Shown in pieces: positions 10,488-24,100 of a stretch of 64,000 nucleotides of DNA. The position numbers and the translations under genes were made by a program. The notes beneath the pieces were generated by a model. It saw only the letters and a program-made list of their open reading frames with translations. It was not told the origin of the DNA and did not search any database. The DNA is from Setoptus koraiensis (taxonomy: Eukaryota; Arthropoda). Within the stretch, counting starts at the first letter, position 1, and every line of letters begins with the position of its first letter. The stretch is from assembly GCA_048013815.1 (NCBI GenBank), contig CM106585.1, forward strand, positions 18,042,001 through 18,106,000, read 5' to 3'.

Positions 10488-13237
10488 AACGTCGCTATGG
10501 CCGCCGTGCTCGGCGGCGCAAATTATGCAAACTGCTGTCGGTCATCGACAGCTACGCAGTCAGTGTGCACACGGTGGCGCAGCGATCACTTTGACTTTTG
10601 ACCGTCTGGGCCGGTCCCGTGTGCGCCCAATTGCGCCGGTTCGGGCCGGTTTGTGCCAGTTTGTGGCGGTCGACGGCACCGAGCGCGTGATGATGACATC
10701 ACACATAGACAGAGCAGACGGCATCATAACGGTAGGTGCTGGCACAGTGGGCACTCTTATGCAATGTGCAAACATTACATAAGTGGGCGAGCAGCAACAA
10801 TGACAGCGCGCAGTCACAGTGGCCACTGTCACTAATGACACGTTCTGGGGCGCCGACAGGCGCCAATAGATGCAGCGAACGTGACTTTTTATTGGTTGAT
10901 CGGCGCATTGGTGGACCATTCAAATTGTCTTATTCCAGTCCGTCTGTCACTACGCGCCCGCTGATAAGTTATCGCGATAAGCCAGCCAGCCAGCAGCTTG
11001 CCATTATTATCTTGCGGGCGCCCGTCATGACAGGCCCTCCAAGTGAGATTATAATGGCGTCGTCAGGCAAACCGTAAATCTGTATAAATATATACAGTGC
11101 GCGATGTGTGTGTGTGTATATGCCGGCCAGATAACATCTATCAGACAATATAGAGAGAGATTATTACTTTTATGTTTCCATTGCACGCTTCACGCGAGCC
11201 ATGCGATCCGCTCTATCCAGGCATAGAGGGGCCCTCACTTTAATAATAGCCTGGCTTATCCCATTCGCTCATTTCGCGCTCATCATGCTTCTTTGCCTCT
11301 CAAATGACGGCCCCTCTCGCACGATGATTTACAGTTGGATAGTTGTACATCCTCACCCTCAACCAACAGTAAATAAATAGAAACAGAAAAGTGCAAAAGA
11401 CAATTGTTTTTTGCTGCTTGGCCGCTTATTTTGCTTGCACCCTCCACGTTCGCCTGTTTGCGCCTCTGGCCACAAAGCGGCGCCACCGCACCCGCACCAC
11501 AAAACCGGTAAGGCCATCGCCAGGCTCCCTTCATTACAAATGACGTCCATTCCAGCAGAATCGTCGTTCACTCAACACTTGACTGGCCCCTGATCGAGCC
11601 GAGCTGGCAAAATGGTCTGTCAAAATGACGCAACCTTGCTGCTTCAATAATCAAAATTCTCTGAAACATATAAAATTTTCCGAAATTCGTTCGTGCCGAA
11701 GCCTAGTTTGGCGCATTGGAGATGCGCCCGTTTTTTGCAAAACAATTCACACAAATTTCCAATCATCTATTTAGTGCGCTTGCTCAGCCTTGAATAGAGG
11801 CCAGGATGCGCATAATAATTTTGTTTTCTTTCCGTGAAAGCATGCACATCTCTCGAATATCGAACATTCTCTGGCAAAATAAATCATTTTGCCAGAAATC
11901 GTTTGCGTGTTGCCCAGAAACAACACAGACACACAGGTCATGCTCGCGAGCTTTCCCCTGTGAGCGGAGCGCCCGCCCGTTGGGGCCCCACTCACCATCT
12001 TACATTTGGTGCGGGGGCCCCGGCGGGCCGAATCACCTGAGCGAATGAATGGGTCTTCATCGTTGCGACGTGTCGCTGTCACTTGATCTTATCGCGCCAC
12101 CATTCGGACCCGTCCCGATGCTCGATGGGCTCGGCGTGGCAGAGCGGCCAGCTTATTGTGGCCCAATGGAGCTGACCGCTTGCCGCGGTGCGCGAGATTG
12201 GCAGTGCGTGCTGGCAACGAGAACAAGCAACAAAACAACCGGCCAGTGACGGCAACAAAGGGGCCCCGGCGTGGCCGGCGAGAATAATTATGGCCAGATA
12301 TAATTTATTCCATCAGTTTATGTGTGACTCGTCATCACTTTCGCCAGACTGACTCTTTCAATAACTGCTCATTCATCGCGTACACGAGCCTCGCGGGCCG
12401 GCTCGTGCACGGAGCGCAAAAGTGTTGCACGAGCCGCTCATTGTCTATATGATTATGTCATCATGCGCCAGCACCCCCTCGCACCCAAACAAACATGCAA
12501 CAAACACGACGAGGGGCGCTCAAGTAGAGCCTCTATTGCAGAGGGCGCACAAGCAGAGCCTCTGTTATAGAGGGCGCCCCACTTGCCTGCCCGCCAGCCA
12601 GCCAGCCAGCCAGCCGGCGAGTCGCCAAGACGGCAGGACTGTTGTGTGAGGGCGAGCTGGCCAAATTGCTGCGCTCGCTATGAATATATTGTGTGCCGGT
12701 GTGCGAGCGCAGTTTTGCAATTGCTTTCAAGTGAAGAAGCGCACTGTTGTATACAAATATATATAAATATAATGATAGCGGCACTATTAGTCAGCGAGCC
12801 CGCCGTCTGACCCTTCAACCGGTGGCGCTGTCGGCGGGCCAGCCGGGCCAAGGTACGAGCCGGCGCCAGCCAGTCAGCGGTGCCAATTTTGGGGATGTCG
12901 GCCTGTAGACACTCAAGTGAATGAGCGCTGCGCTAAAGATAATTTATTTCATTATAAGCGCTCGCGAGTAGTCGCGAACGGGCCTATGTGCCGGGCTGTG
13001 CGCGTTTGCGAGCTGGCGCGCGTTCTTATCCGCTTCGGCACGGCACACAATGGCCGCACACGGCCAACTGTAGACAGTAGACGCACTGGCGTGTGCTCCA
13101 CTCCGAGAGAGTTTAATAATGCCATTGTTGACTCGATAAGCGCGTTGCACCCAACGCGACAAACAAACACAAACTGACACAATGCAGTAGACACATCTAA
13201 TTGTTAAGTGCGTGTGTGTGTGATAACGGCGGCGCCG

Positions 13238-13347
13238 ACAACAACGCCAGCATCAGCAACAACAGCAACAACAACAACGACAACAACGACAACAACGACA
13301 ACAACAACAGCAACAACAGCGGCAACAACAGCGGCAGCAACAACAAC
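13238..13347. repeat. CAA/CAG-type trinucleotide array
   Basis: An imperfect CAA, CGA and CAG repeat of about 110 bp. Similar arrays recur at 37060-37170 and 39095-39170 (GTT strand) and 37325-37425 (CAA strand). They generate spurious poly-Thr, poly-Asn or poly-Val frames. Confidence 0.8.
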
Positions 13348-14800
13348 TACGGGCAGCCCACAATGGATTCAACAAAAACAAAATATCGCTTATCAGCTAC
13401 TTATCACACAAGTTTGGGGCTGTTTTCTTTTTTGTTGCAAGTCGTCGCGAGTCGCGACTCGCCAGCCGAGCCGAGCCAGTCGTCTTGCCAAAACTTTTGT
13501 CGCGACTCACTCCAAGATGGAGCCCACCGGCTCTCCAGAGTGCCGCCAGTCGCCCTGGCGGCCATTGTTGTTATTGAGGCGACAGCGAGCCCGAAGTGGA
13601 GTGTCAGTCAGCGCTAGGAATTCGCCGTATTTGTCTTGTCAATGGATGATTTTGGTGCCGGCGCGCGCGCGCCCCACAATTGACAATGCTCGTCATCTGT
13701 CGTTTATCTGCTGGCTCTGCCGCTGTCTGCTGCCCTGTCTATTATTACGTCGCCTCTCTCGTCGCATCATCATTATTTCGTTTCAATTGACATGCCAGAA
13801 TAAACACATTGACCTCGAACAAATCATTTTATTCATGGGCCGCTCCAACCGGGGGCCCCTCAACTGAGCCGAGCGGGGCCTCGGCTCAGCTCTCAATCAA
13901 TCACTCTGGCCGGCGCAGTCTGGCGACATTTGATAGGCGCGTCGTTAGCATCGTCACCTGCCACTCACCCCATTCTCACCCAATATTCTTGCCCAAAGAA
14001 ATTACCCAGTTACCCACCCACTTTTGTGCCCGGTCACCAGGTAAGGATGCTATGCGCGGGTATTTTGTTGTTGTCGCCGGGCCCACACATGACCCGATGC
14101 GAGTCGCACACACCCCCTGTTGGCGAAACAGGTGCGTCAGGGTTGATAAAATATCCCCGATAATTCGGTCGGCCCGATACACGGACTCGGGCCGGCCGAA
14201 AGCGGGGTATTGTCAGGGATATCTTATATTTGAGTGGCCACTCGCTTGCCGCGAACGTCACCACGTGACGCAACCAGCGCACAATCGAGTAGCTCTGGCC
14301 GCCAGAGTCTACGATACCACAGTAGCGACGAGCGTTTCGGGGCTTTTCGTCGGCCTGCAAGGTCGTTGTTTTTTTTTCGGGCGCTTGGGGGGCGAGACTG
14401 TTTCGCTGGGAAAAAGTTTAACTTGTGCTTCCGCTAATCACTATCATAAACATGCATTATGAACGGAACTGGGGGGCTCCATTTGGACCTCTCGAGCGAT
14501 ATTGACATGGCGCGAAATGACGCATGAAATAGGCACGCCGGCTGGCACTGATTTGCATAAATGGGCGCAAAATTACATTATGCCACTATAAGGCCGTATT
14601 AGTCGTGCGGCGACAGTGGCGGGCAAACGAGGTCTGCGAATTAATGTCAGTTGTCGTTATTTTGGATAGCACAAATAGGAGCAGTCATAAAAAATGGGCC
14701 TAGCGACGCGAGCGCCGCACCGAACGTGATTTTCAACTCGCCAGCCAATCGAACGTATTGCATAAGAGTCGATATTACATAAGGTTGGCGTCAACTAACC

Positions 14801-14808
14801 TTACGTAA
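14801..14808. promoter_or_regulatory. TTACGTAA palindrome
   Basis: An exact site, with a TTACATAA variant about 25 bp upstream (14775-14782). It belongs to the dispersed TTACGTAA set of the GC-rich domain. Confidence 0.3.
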
Positions 14809-15098
14809 TAGTGTGCGTGTATTTGGTAGTTTGAAGCGAGACAAAATTGTATTATAAAATCATTTCGCCGGAGCACAAGCGAATAATTTCAGCCGTTGTG
14901 ACAATTCGTATTTTTGTGAGGACGAGCTCACAAGGCACAAATCGGCGACAAGGCCACCGAGCAGCTTGAGTGATGCTCGACGGAACGCGCAACAAATAGA
15001 CAAAAAGCACGAAGGGGGGGGGGCGACGTCGACGACACGACGAAGCGAAACAAATCGAAAGCCAGCGAAACGAAACAAATCGAAGCGAGCCGAGCCGA

Positions 15099-15176
15099 AA
15101 CGAGACAACGGAACGAGACAACGGAACGAGACAACGGAACGAGACAGCAAAACGAGACAGCGAAACGAGACAGCGA
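15099..15176. repeat. 13-bp minisatellite, six copies
   Basis: Exactly six tandem 13-bp units. The first three read AACGAGACAACGG and the last three carry GACAGC variants, so the array shows two homogenised halves. Confidence 0.85.
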
Positions 15177-15598
15177 AACGAAAACCAAGCAAAACGACGA
15201 AAAATAAACAATCGGCCGGCGGGCAGCTCACGCTCAGGTTAGCATTGTTGCGGGCATTGTTGATTGTCGCGGTCGCCTAATGATCTGATTGGATTTTCGT
15301 CGAGCTGGCACGCCGGCCTGACGAGCTTTATTCGGCTTGTTTTATTTTGTTATGAGCAACAACATGACAACTGCACGATGCTCGCTCGCCGCAAACAGCG
15401 ACAACCGACAAACAAGCGACCGAATTCAGTCACTGAATAGTGCTGGTGCTGGCAACAACAGCGACAACGACGCAACAACAACAACAACAACAGCGAAACA
15501 ACGACAATGCCAACCGGCGACAATGCGTCACAGTGCCACTGACAACTTTTCATTGGCGATTCGCGGCCGCCCCACAAACACGACATGACATGATGACA

Positions 15599-15939
15599 TT
15601 ACGTAACATAATAACGTGTGTTTTGCACATTGACACAACCAGCGGTTGGCTGTCAGATAAGACAGGCAGGCCCGATCGCACAATATCAAGTGTCAAGTCA
15701 TTTTTGGCGGCCGGTCGGCAAAACCGGCTGGCAATTATCACGAGCCGTCATTGTATGGTTACGTAACGTGACAGACAACATCATACGAGTGATGTAAAAA
15801 AAAAGAACAGCAAAAAACACGCCAGATTGTGACAATTTTCTGCGTGTGGCGCCACCACGAACACGTCCCACTGTAAACACGTCGCGGTGCCATTATCCGA
15901 GGCCGCACACATTGTGACGCATTGTTATGCGTTACGTAA
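15599..15939. promoter_or_regulatory. Cluster of three TTACGTAA palindromes
   Basis: Exact TTACGTAA at 15599-15606, 15759-15766 and 15932-15939, the last inside GTTACGTAAC. Three exact 8-mers within 341 bp is far above chance. They match bZIP (PAR/E4BP4) binding sites and could act as a regulatory module. Nearby genes that would respond are not known. Confidence 0.4.
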
Positions 15940-16712
15940 CACTACTTGTGAGCTCGCCAGACGGGCGGCTGTTAGTGGGCTGGCGCTGAAACAGGGCGAG
16001 ATAAAGTTGGCTGCTTTTGTTCATTTGTCAAACAACAAATAATGAGCAGCGAACAATATTTAGTTTGCGGCGCAACGTATATATTTGTTGATGCGACTGG
16101 ATATTTACTGGTGACGCCGTGACAATGATGCCCGACTCGCCAAAGTTGTTGTGCGCCTATTGTCGCGGCTCCCTGACACACGGCAAACATTGTGCCCGGT
16201 ATATTTAGCTTGCTGCGGCCCGACGAAACCGGATAAACAGCAGCGAGACACTTTTGACAGTTTTAACAAGTTGTTTGGCGGGCGCGCTGCCCGCGCAAAG
16301 CGCGCCCGGCTTCCCGTGGCCCGGCTTCGCGCGGGCCGGCCCACTGGCTGATGACCACAGGTCCACTGGCTGACCACAGGCGCAATCAATTGATTCGTGC
16401 GCCCACATATCGAGCTGGCCCAGCGATTTCGGCTGGCTGACCGGCTCGGCGGCTCGGCCGGCCAGCCGAGCTGGCCAGCTTGGGGGCCGGATAGGGGGCG
16501 AGTTTGGGGCCCGATAGCAGGCGAGTTTGGGGCCGGATAGCGGGCACAGATAGCGACATGCATGTACATTGTGGGCAATGAACAGCCTTTGTTGCTCGGC
16601 GCGGCGCCACGTCTCAATGCGGCGCCCTCGATATGCACTGGCTGTCACTAGCCGCTGCTCCATTATGGCACGGGCCCACAATCGCCCACATATGCCCGGC
16701 AGGCGACTGGCC

Positions 16713-16782
16713 GCGATATGCGGCGATATGCGGCGATATACGGCGACACACAGCGATATACGGCGATCTACGGCGATATGTG
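16713..16782. repeat. 10-bp minisatellite, seven copies
   Basis: Seven 10-bp units of the type GCGATATGCG in exact register, 16713-16782. One unit is diverged (GCGACACACA). Confidence 0.85.
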
Positions 16783-18592
16783 GCGCGATATTGGTTGCGA
16801 GCAGCGCGCCTAGCGGCCAGGTAAATAGGCGGGCAGGCGCGTTGCACTATGGCACGTTATATTATTATTACTATTATTACTATTGTGGGGCCAACAGTGA
16901 GCAAGCACAGCGCGCCAACGACAACAATCGAGTGAATCGTCGTCGAAACTTAATAGATAATCACAGCCATACAAACTGTCACACGGGGCCCACAAACGCG
17001 CGCCCGGCGCACAGGTAACTACCGCCAGTGGCTGTTTTAGGAGATAAGCAGCACGTAGTTGCCAGTTGCAATATATTGCCAGTTGCATAGGCCTGTCCGC
17101 TGGCCCGTTTATAACTAATAGATTGGGGGCGCGATGAGATGGAAATAACGGCGACCGCTGCCAGCGACCACTGAGAGATAGTGGCCGACAGTGGTGACCT
17201 TTGTGGCCTCAGTTGGCAATGCCAATAACACACACAAGCAAATTGGGCCCTGGCATTGATTAATCGCTTACGGGGGGGGGGTGGGCTGGCCGGCCGGCCG
17301 GGTTGTATGGCCAGTGGGCGCAGTTGGCGGCTCGGCCCAGTGCCGGCCCAACCGGCCATATAACTTATATGATACAAGGCGACTTATATGAGGGGCCGCG
17401 CGCCAAGTTGCGCCCGGTTCAGCGACGCAACGAGCCACAAATTTCCTCAATATATTGGTGCGCGAGTCGCAGCCCACGAGTCGCGGCCAATATCGGGCCA
17501 GCTACCTGGTCGCTAGGTGGCCACTGGCCGCCCTCTGGCCGGTGCGGCCAGCAAGGTGAGTGCCATTACTTTGCTCAGCAAAGTTTGCTGGCTGCGGTGT
17601 CGCCAGAATCGTTGGCGAGACAGCGACAGAGCCAGCCAGAGGGAGCCAGAGAGAGAGGGCGATGGCGCCCTAGGTGCGCTGGCTGGCACGGGCCTCTTAA
17701 TGGCCCGTCGGTGGCTCTCGATGCCCGTTTGTGCTTCACTTTTGGGCTGCTGGCAGCCAATTGGGCCCAATGCGCCCCATTCCGCCACTCACCTGGCGCG
17801 CTACCTGAGTTTTATTTGCGACGCGGCGCTGCTCGTGTTTGCCGAGTGCGTGTGTGTGTGTGTGTGTTTACTGGCATGTGTTTGGGACGCGAGCTATCTC
17901 TTATATTAGCTATCTATCCAAATCTATCTAGGCGAGCGAGCGACGCCGGCTCGCCTAGACGCACAGCCAACAGAGAGCCCCAAAGCGGGCCCCATTTCGC
18001 GCTGGGGCCCGCGCTCTCGAGATTGGATTAGATGGGGCGCGACGAGGAGGCGAGCCAAGTGGAGATAAGCGAACAAGACAACAACGGTGGCGCCTCTAAC
18101 TAGTAGTTTATGCACAGTGTGTGTGGCAACGACACAATGACACTTGCACCTGTACACAACCTGCAAGCCGTTATATAATATAACCGTTATAAAATACAGA
18201 TACAAATAATATAAAAAACGCACTGCCTACTGCCCAAAATAACTATAGGCTGCCGCCTATTGCGTCACCCGTTTGGCCGGCCGCCTATTGCGTCATTCGT
18301 CTAGCGGGCCGCCGACAAGCCGGCTCGTGTTTGCAATTGGCATTGGCTGGCTGGCTGCCCAGTGCCGAACGTCTGCTCACCTCAAACGATCGGGCCGATG
18401 CCATTAGCGATCGGTAGTGAACGCCCACCGACGGCCACCGGTGGCCGACTACTACCCGGCGCGCCGCCCGACAGGCCGGCCGGAAGTGAGCGTGGCCGGC
18501 TCGCGCCGCCACAAATCGACTGCTTGGGCACGGCATGGGCACGGCTTGGGCACGACCAGAGCTAACTGCCGTCGGGCCTGCTGGCACAATTC

Positions 18593-18635
18593 CGCTGTCG
18601 CCCGTCCCGTCGCTGTCGCCCGTCCCGTCGCTGTC
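18593..18635. repeat. 18-bp tandem repeat
   Basis: Two perfect copies plus a partial of the 18-bp unit CGCTGTCGCCCGTCCCGT. Confidence 0.8.
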
Positions 18636-19478
18636 AACGACGACGAAAACGGCACAGTGGGCGCGCCTTCGACGGGAGCGGCTCTGCGGTGCGGCCGCCA
18701 GTGACGGTGGCGCCGACGCTTCGGTAACAGTTCGTTGGTGCAAACTTGGCCAGCTCGACACAATGTCGGCCCGCAACTATGGATCGTGCCCGCCATTGAC
18801 TGCACGCTGACGGCTGCATAGTATCGAGAGCCGGGGCTCTCGATAAATATCAATATAAATGGGCGAATAGGCGAAAAAATAGTCGACTAGGCTGATAAAA
18901 TCTCAATCAATTTTGCATTCCGCTGGCTGTCTGACAAGCGGGCCGAGACGCAAGCGAGTGGCTGCACGCTGCCGGACGGCGCCATTCGACGGGGCCCATC
19001 ATGCGATCATGGGATAAATGCGTGATAAAGTAAACGACGGCAACGCGCAACGGCGACAAAACGTCACCAAATCAACACGGCAGCCATACAGCAGATATGG
19101 CAGACGCAGCAGATATAGACCAGATATAGACAAGATAAAAAGTGGTCAATAGTTTAATGGTGGCCGTTGTTTGTGGGGCCCATTGGCCCAGTTGCATATC
19201 GTTAACTGCAACCCGTCGGCTGTGCGCGCCCACACAGACGCAACACAAATATGGGGGCCCACAAATATTAGCGCTATTAATAGCAAACAGTCTAGCCACC
19301 GCCCACCATTGGCTAATGGGGCCCCGCTTGCCGGGCCGCTTAATTGATTCAGTTGCGAGCGCGCCGACAACAAATACTTACAACTGGCTTGTGCGCGAGC
19401 TATAAATACCAGATAGACACAAAGTTCACCTGGTTCGCCGTTGACGGCGCTGCTGTCGATTGTCGTCGCAAGAGTGGC

Positions 19479-19556
19479 CCAATTTCGTCCAATTTCGTCC
19501 AATTTCGCCCAATTTCGTCCAATTTCGTCCAATTTTGTCCAATGAAGCCCAATTTT
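19479..19556. repeat. 10-bp CCAATTTCGT minisatellite next to the gap
   Basis: Seven to eight units of CCAATTTCGT, the last ones diverged, ending about 50 bp before the N gap. Repeat content here may explain why the assembly broke. Confidence 0.85.
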
Positions 19557-19609
19557 TTTCCGGTCGTTCTAGAATCGGCCGCCAGATGGCGCCACCCGGC
19601 TCACATCCA

Positions 19610-20109
19610 NNNNNNNNNNNNNNNNNNNNNNNNNNNNNNNNNNNNNNNNNNNNNNNNNNNNNNNNNNNNNNNNNNNNNNNNNNNNNNNNNNNNNNNNNNN
19701 NNNNNNNNNNNNNNNNNNNNNNNNNNNNNNNNNNNNNNNNNNNNNNNNNNNNNNNNNNNNNNNNNNNNNNNNNNNNNNNNNNNNNNNNNNNNNNNNNNNN
19801 NNNNNNNNNNNNNNNNNNNNNNNNNNNNNNNNNNNNNNNNNNNNNNNNNNNNNNNNNNNNNNNNNNNNNNNNNNNNNNNNNNNNNNNNNNNNNNNNNNNN
19901 NNNNNNNNNNNNNNNNNNNNNNNNNNNNNNNNNNNNNNNNNNNNNNNNNNNNNNNNNNNNNNNNNNNNNNNNNNNNNNNNNNNNNNNNNNNNNNNNNNNN
20001 NNNNNNNNNNNNNNNNNNNNNNNNNNNNNNNNNNNNNNNNNNNNNNNNNNNNNNNNNNNNNNNNNNNNNNNNNNNNNNNNNNNNNNNNNNNNNNNNNNNN
20101 NNNNNNNNN
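19610..20109. other. Assembly gap, 500 N
   Basis: Exactly 500 consecutive N. A round number usually denotes a scaffolding placeholder of unknown true size. Sequence order across it depends on scaffolding, not on read overlap. Confidence 0.99.
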
Positions 20110-20334
20110 CCGCGGCACGCAACGCGGACACACTGTTATTACGCAACAACAAATGCGGATAAATGTATAAATATGGATCCCAACAGACTGATTGTGTCTG
20201 ATTATCACACACACACACTCGAGCTTGCAGTCAACCAAAAGCTAAAACCACCGGCGGTATAATCTGGCGCGAATCGCCGCAGAGTGTCCGATGATTGGTC
20301 GTGCTTCGCCTGTGCCCTCTCTGGCGAGACGCCC

Positions 20335-20444
20335 GCACCGACAAGCCGCCAAGACGGCACCGGCAAGCCGCCAAGACGGCACCGACAAGCCGCCAAGACA
20401 GCACCGGCAACCCGTCGAGACAGCACCGGCAACCCGTCGAGACA
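20335..20444. repeat. 22-bp minisatellite, five copies
   Basis: Five tandem 22-bp units in exact register from 20335, each beginning GCACCGRCAA. Units 1-3 contain GCCGCCAAGAC and units 4-5 contain CCCGTCGAGAC, so two sub-families are separately homogenised. Confidence 0.9.
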
Positions 20445-21599
20445 GCAACGACAGGCGAGTCGCGCGAGAGGAAAGAGTCGAGACAGAGAGAGACAGGTGA
20501 AGGGGTCGCTGACGTCGTGCAACGAACGCCGCTCGACTCGAGCGGCTCGGGGCCTCCTCTGACAATCGCGCTTGTGAGTCGCCCGGCCTCATGTCACCGT
20601 GATGTCGAGACTGTGACACTGCTGACACGGAGCCTCATTAGCACCCGTCCGAGCTGCACGCCACGAGATTCCGCGGTGAGATGGCGAGCGGCATGACGTT
20701 TCTCGGGAATGTTCGGCTCGGGGCCCCGGCCTGATGGAATGAAATATTGAAAGAAACTTCATTAGAGGGGTCTCGAGATGTTTCGCGGCTCTGTCCGCTT
20801 GTTAAGCGCAAATTGTGGCGTTCAAGTTGCCCGAATTGCGTTGAATTTTGCCAGTTTGCGCCACTTGGCCGGCTGTCTCGTCTAGTGCAATGTGGCTATG
20901 ATTAATGTGGCAACAATTAATGACACGACAACGGCCGTTAATATTATGGCGAGCCAGCCGGACATAATGAGTGGCGCTCATGTGTCTTGAGTGTGGGGCC
21001 GGCTTGAGAATGAGTGATTCACTTGTTAGTAACATGAGCATGTTGCAAAAGGCAAATGGAGTGCAGTTGAAAATGAGACACAACAACAAACAATTGCAAG
21101 ACAATGCCCGGCCGAGCCAACAAACAAATATACAAACAAGCTACTTGTGTTACCGCTTGTTTATATTATATATTTGCGGGCCCAGTTGGCTCGCCACCGA
21201 CACTTGTGCCGGCATGCAAACTGCCATGCATATCCGATACCGATTATATCGGCACATCGGCGCGTATCGACGCGCCGGAACGCGCCGGAACGCAGCGCAA
21301 CACAGCGGAAAATATCAGAATATCGGGATTTCGGAATATCGGAATATCGGGATATGTATGTGTATGTGTATTTTTTCTCGCCTGCCCCCTGACGCACCGA
21401 CCGACAGTCTATCCGATAGAGTCTGTTGGCAACAGTCGCGGGCTGTAACAGTATCCATATCGCACCGGCGACATCGAGGCGGGCCGTTTTCGAATTTGTC
21501 GCCGACGAAACTGGCAGCGAACTGGCGCCAATCTGGCGCCAAACCCGCGCCAAGCTCGCGCCAATCATGCAGGTTTTGCGTACAGCAGATCGGCCAGCA

Positions 21600-21752
21600 A
21601 CCGAGCAACAACCGAGCGGCAACCGAGCAACAACCGAGCGGCGACCGAGCGACAACCGAGCGGCGACCGAGCGACAACCGAGCGGCGACCGAGCGACAAC
21701 CGAGCGGCGACCGAGCGACAACCGAGCGGCGACCGGGCGACAACCGGGCCGG
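21600..21752. repeat. 22-bp minisatellite built of two 11-bp halves
   Basis: About seven 22-bp units from 21600. Each is a dimer of related 11-mers (ACCGAGCGACA plus ACCGAGCGGCG). The unit length matches the array at 20335 but the sequence differs. Frames through it give Arg/Ala/Thr-rich artefacts on both strands. Confidence 0.9.
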
Positions 21753-22162
21753 TGAGCGCCGCCCGTCGGCCGCTTGTTGGCGCTGCGCGCATTGTGCGCG
21801 TGTATATAAATAATAATAACGGTCTTGACAAACACTCGAGCACTGCCGTGCTCGAGCCGCGAGCCGCTCCAGCCCCGAGCGGCCGTTGTTGGCGACTGGG
21901 CAGGCCGGCAACAACCGCGCAACCGGCGACTCGAAATAGATGGTCAAGACACACAGAATGATTTCGGCGTGATTTAGGTTCATCTCTGATGCTCATCGAA
22001 GCATTAAATGCGCCCCCTTTCGACCAGATACGCCAAGAAGCGAAGCAACAACAATTCGGCAGAGTAGCAAACGTTTAATGATGCTCGCGCCACTCTCAAC
22101 AACTTGCTGGCTTTTGTGCGAAGCGCCACTTGTTTGCATGATGGCGCGACCTACTCGAGCCC

Positions 22163-22210
22163 ACTATATATATTAAACATTATATAACATATAATATATT
22201 ATATATAATT
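22163..22210. repeat. AT-rich alternating tract
   Basis: A roughly 48-bp patch of TATA/TAAT alternation able to form cruciforms, unusual in its GC-rich surroundings. Confidence 0.6.
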
Positions 22211-22654
22211 GTGTATTTGTTGTACACGATACCGTACAACGGACGAACGTACATGACGAACGACTAACGATGGCGCGCACAATATTTGCACTATAAAACG
22301 ACGATGATTTTCGTGAGCCACACAAACGCGATTATATAATAATTGCGACTGGCCAACTGTGATTTAGTGATTCGCACTCATCAAGTCGCCAGCGTTGTCA
22401 GTTGGGCCGCTCCGTTGTTTGTGTTCACAATTAACAAACACACACACACACACACAACTGAGACACAACGCATCGCAACGGAAGAGAAAAAGCAGAGGGG
22501 CCCCATTTTGCATTGTCCTATTGATTTCGACACTCAAACAAGTACCATATATGTGTTGTCGGGGCCCCACGGCCGCGGCGATTGTTTGCCGAGAGCGCCC
22601 AAAGTGGCGCTTGTGTCCGCTGTTTTTGAGCCGAGTGTTTGCCGCGAGTGCTCG

Positions 22655-22792
22655 CACTGGCCGCCAGACGCAACTCGGCACTGACCGCTAGACGCAACTC
22701 GGCACTGGCCGCCAGACGCAACTCGGCACTGACCGCTAGACGCAACTCGGCACTGGCCGCCAGACGCAACTCGGCACTGACCGCTAGACGCA
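22655..22792. repeat. 24-bp minisatellite with 48-bp higher-order unit
   Basis: Five full 24-bp units and a partial one. They alternate strictly between CACTGGCCGCCAGACG and CACTGACCGCTAGACG types, so the true repeating unit is a 48-bp dimer. Confidence 0.9.
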
Positions 22793-24100
22793 GTGACTGG
22801 TCAAGTCAGTGGTGCAATAAGTGCGCGGTTAGCACACAGTTGACCATTTGCACCGTGCCCGGCAGCGCCAACTACCGACCAGCGCCATGAGACACAATAC
22901 AATGTTGCTCATCTTGCCAATGTGTGTAAGTTCATTATGGGGCACTAATTTTGTTGCGCAACTTGCGCCAGTTTCATTACAAATAGACACACAAACAATG
23001 ATAATAAATCAATAGCAGACAGCCAGCCGGCCGACAATCCAAGAATGAACGACCGCAACAAATAACCAGCCGGCCTAAATTGACTCAAAACAAGCCGCAG
23101 CGCCCCCTGGAACGGGCGCAAATTCCGGCCCCAAAGTAGCTCACGTTGTGTGTGCCGGCTCACAAGGGCACCAAGAGAGCCCTTTTGAGCCGGCTGCTGA
23201 TGATTTTTTATTTGTTCAACAGACGGTTTGCCGGCTGTCGGGCCGGCCGCCACGAGCACACTTAAACTAATGCCGGCCACTTGATCTAAATCTTGATCCA
23301 GTGCACTTGTTCTGGCTGGCCGGCCGGCACTCTATTTTCGCCAAGAGCCCCCCCCTCGTCTCGTCTCTCTTATCCATTTAAGTTGCCATGGCAGCCAACG
23401 ACTGCATGTTTGTACTGCAGTCGCAAGTATCAAGCGACTCAATTAATTGTTGCTTCGTCCGCCGCCGTCTAATTGGGCGCCACTGTTGCCAGTCTACACG
23501 GTGTAGAGGTAACACGTTGCCAAGCTGACGTTGCGCTAAGCTCGCTAGGCTGCGCAGCCGGCCAGCCGGCCGGCTGGCCGGCTATTTTTAACTGTCGGGG
23601 GCCCCCGTTTGGTGCCGCTGCTGCCGCCAATAAGCCGCCCAGGCGGCCAGACAGACAGGCAGGCAGGCGCCGTCCACTGTCAATTAAAGTAGCTAGACAA
23701 TTTAATACAGCACGATTGAGCGAGTCGCCGGCGAGCAGCAACCACTTGCGCTACAATATAATATCCTCTTTCTGTGACTCCGCGGCGGCGGCCCCAATCT
23801 TGGCAGCAGCCAATCTTGGCAAGGCTTGGCAAGACTTGGCAAGACTTGGCAAGACGCTGAGTTGGTTGATTGCCGCTAGAGTGTATTGTTGTGTATAGTA
23901 AGTCGCTCGGATGGGCTCAGCTCGGCTCGCTTGACATTGAGTGAGTCGCTTGAGGTGGATGGCAATTTGCCCAGCGCGACAAACTAAATTGGTTGTTTGT
24001 GTGTCCGCGCCACAATCAATGCCGCCGCTACCTACGTTCGGCGGGGCCCTCGAGAGACACAGAGCCGCCCAGGTTAATTGTTTGGCTCCTCGGCCTTTGT

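Larger units (their letters stand above)
3870..19609. other. GC-rich non-coding domain, left part
   Basis: Nearly 16 kb with no recognisable gene. By eye it is much richer in G and C than 1-3.8 kb or 44-64 kb. It is built from recurrent short words (CGCCAG/CTGGCG, GGCCAG, GGGGCCCC, TTACGTAA) with many interspersed minisatellites and CA/GT runs. Open frames occur on all six frames, as expected where stop codons are rare, but they have repetitive low-complexity translations and no domains. It may be intergenic or a very long first intron of the downstream PMCA gene. Consensus-like splice donors (for example AAG/GTGAGT near 17549) occur but cannot be tied to exons. Confidence 0.6.

Noticed and set aside
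19344..20238. Frames of 200-270 codons crossing the gap on both strands
   Set aside because: Composed mostly of N, with no sequence behind them.
10401..22792. Regular direct repeats as possible CRISPR arrays
   Set aside because: Units are contiguous without spacers, and the genome is eukaryotic. They are minisatellites.
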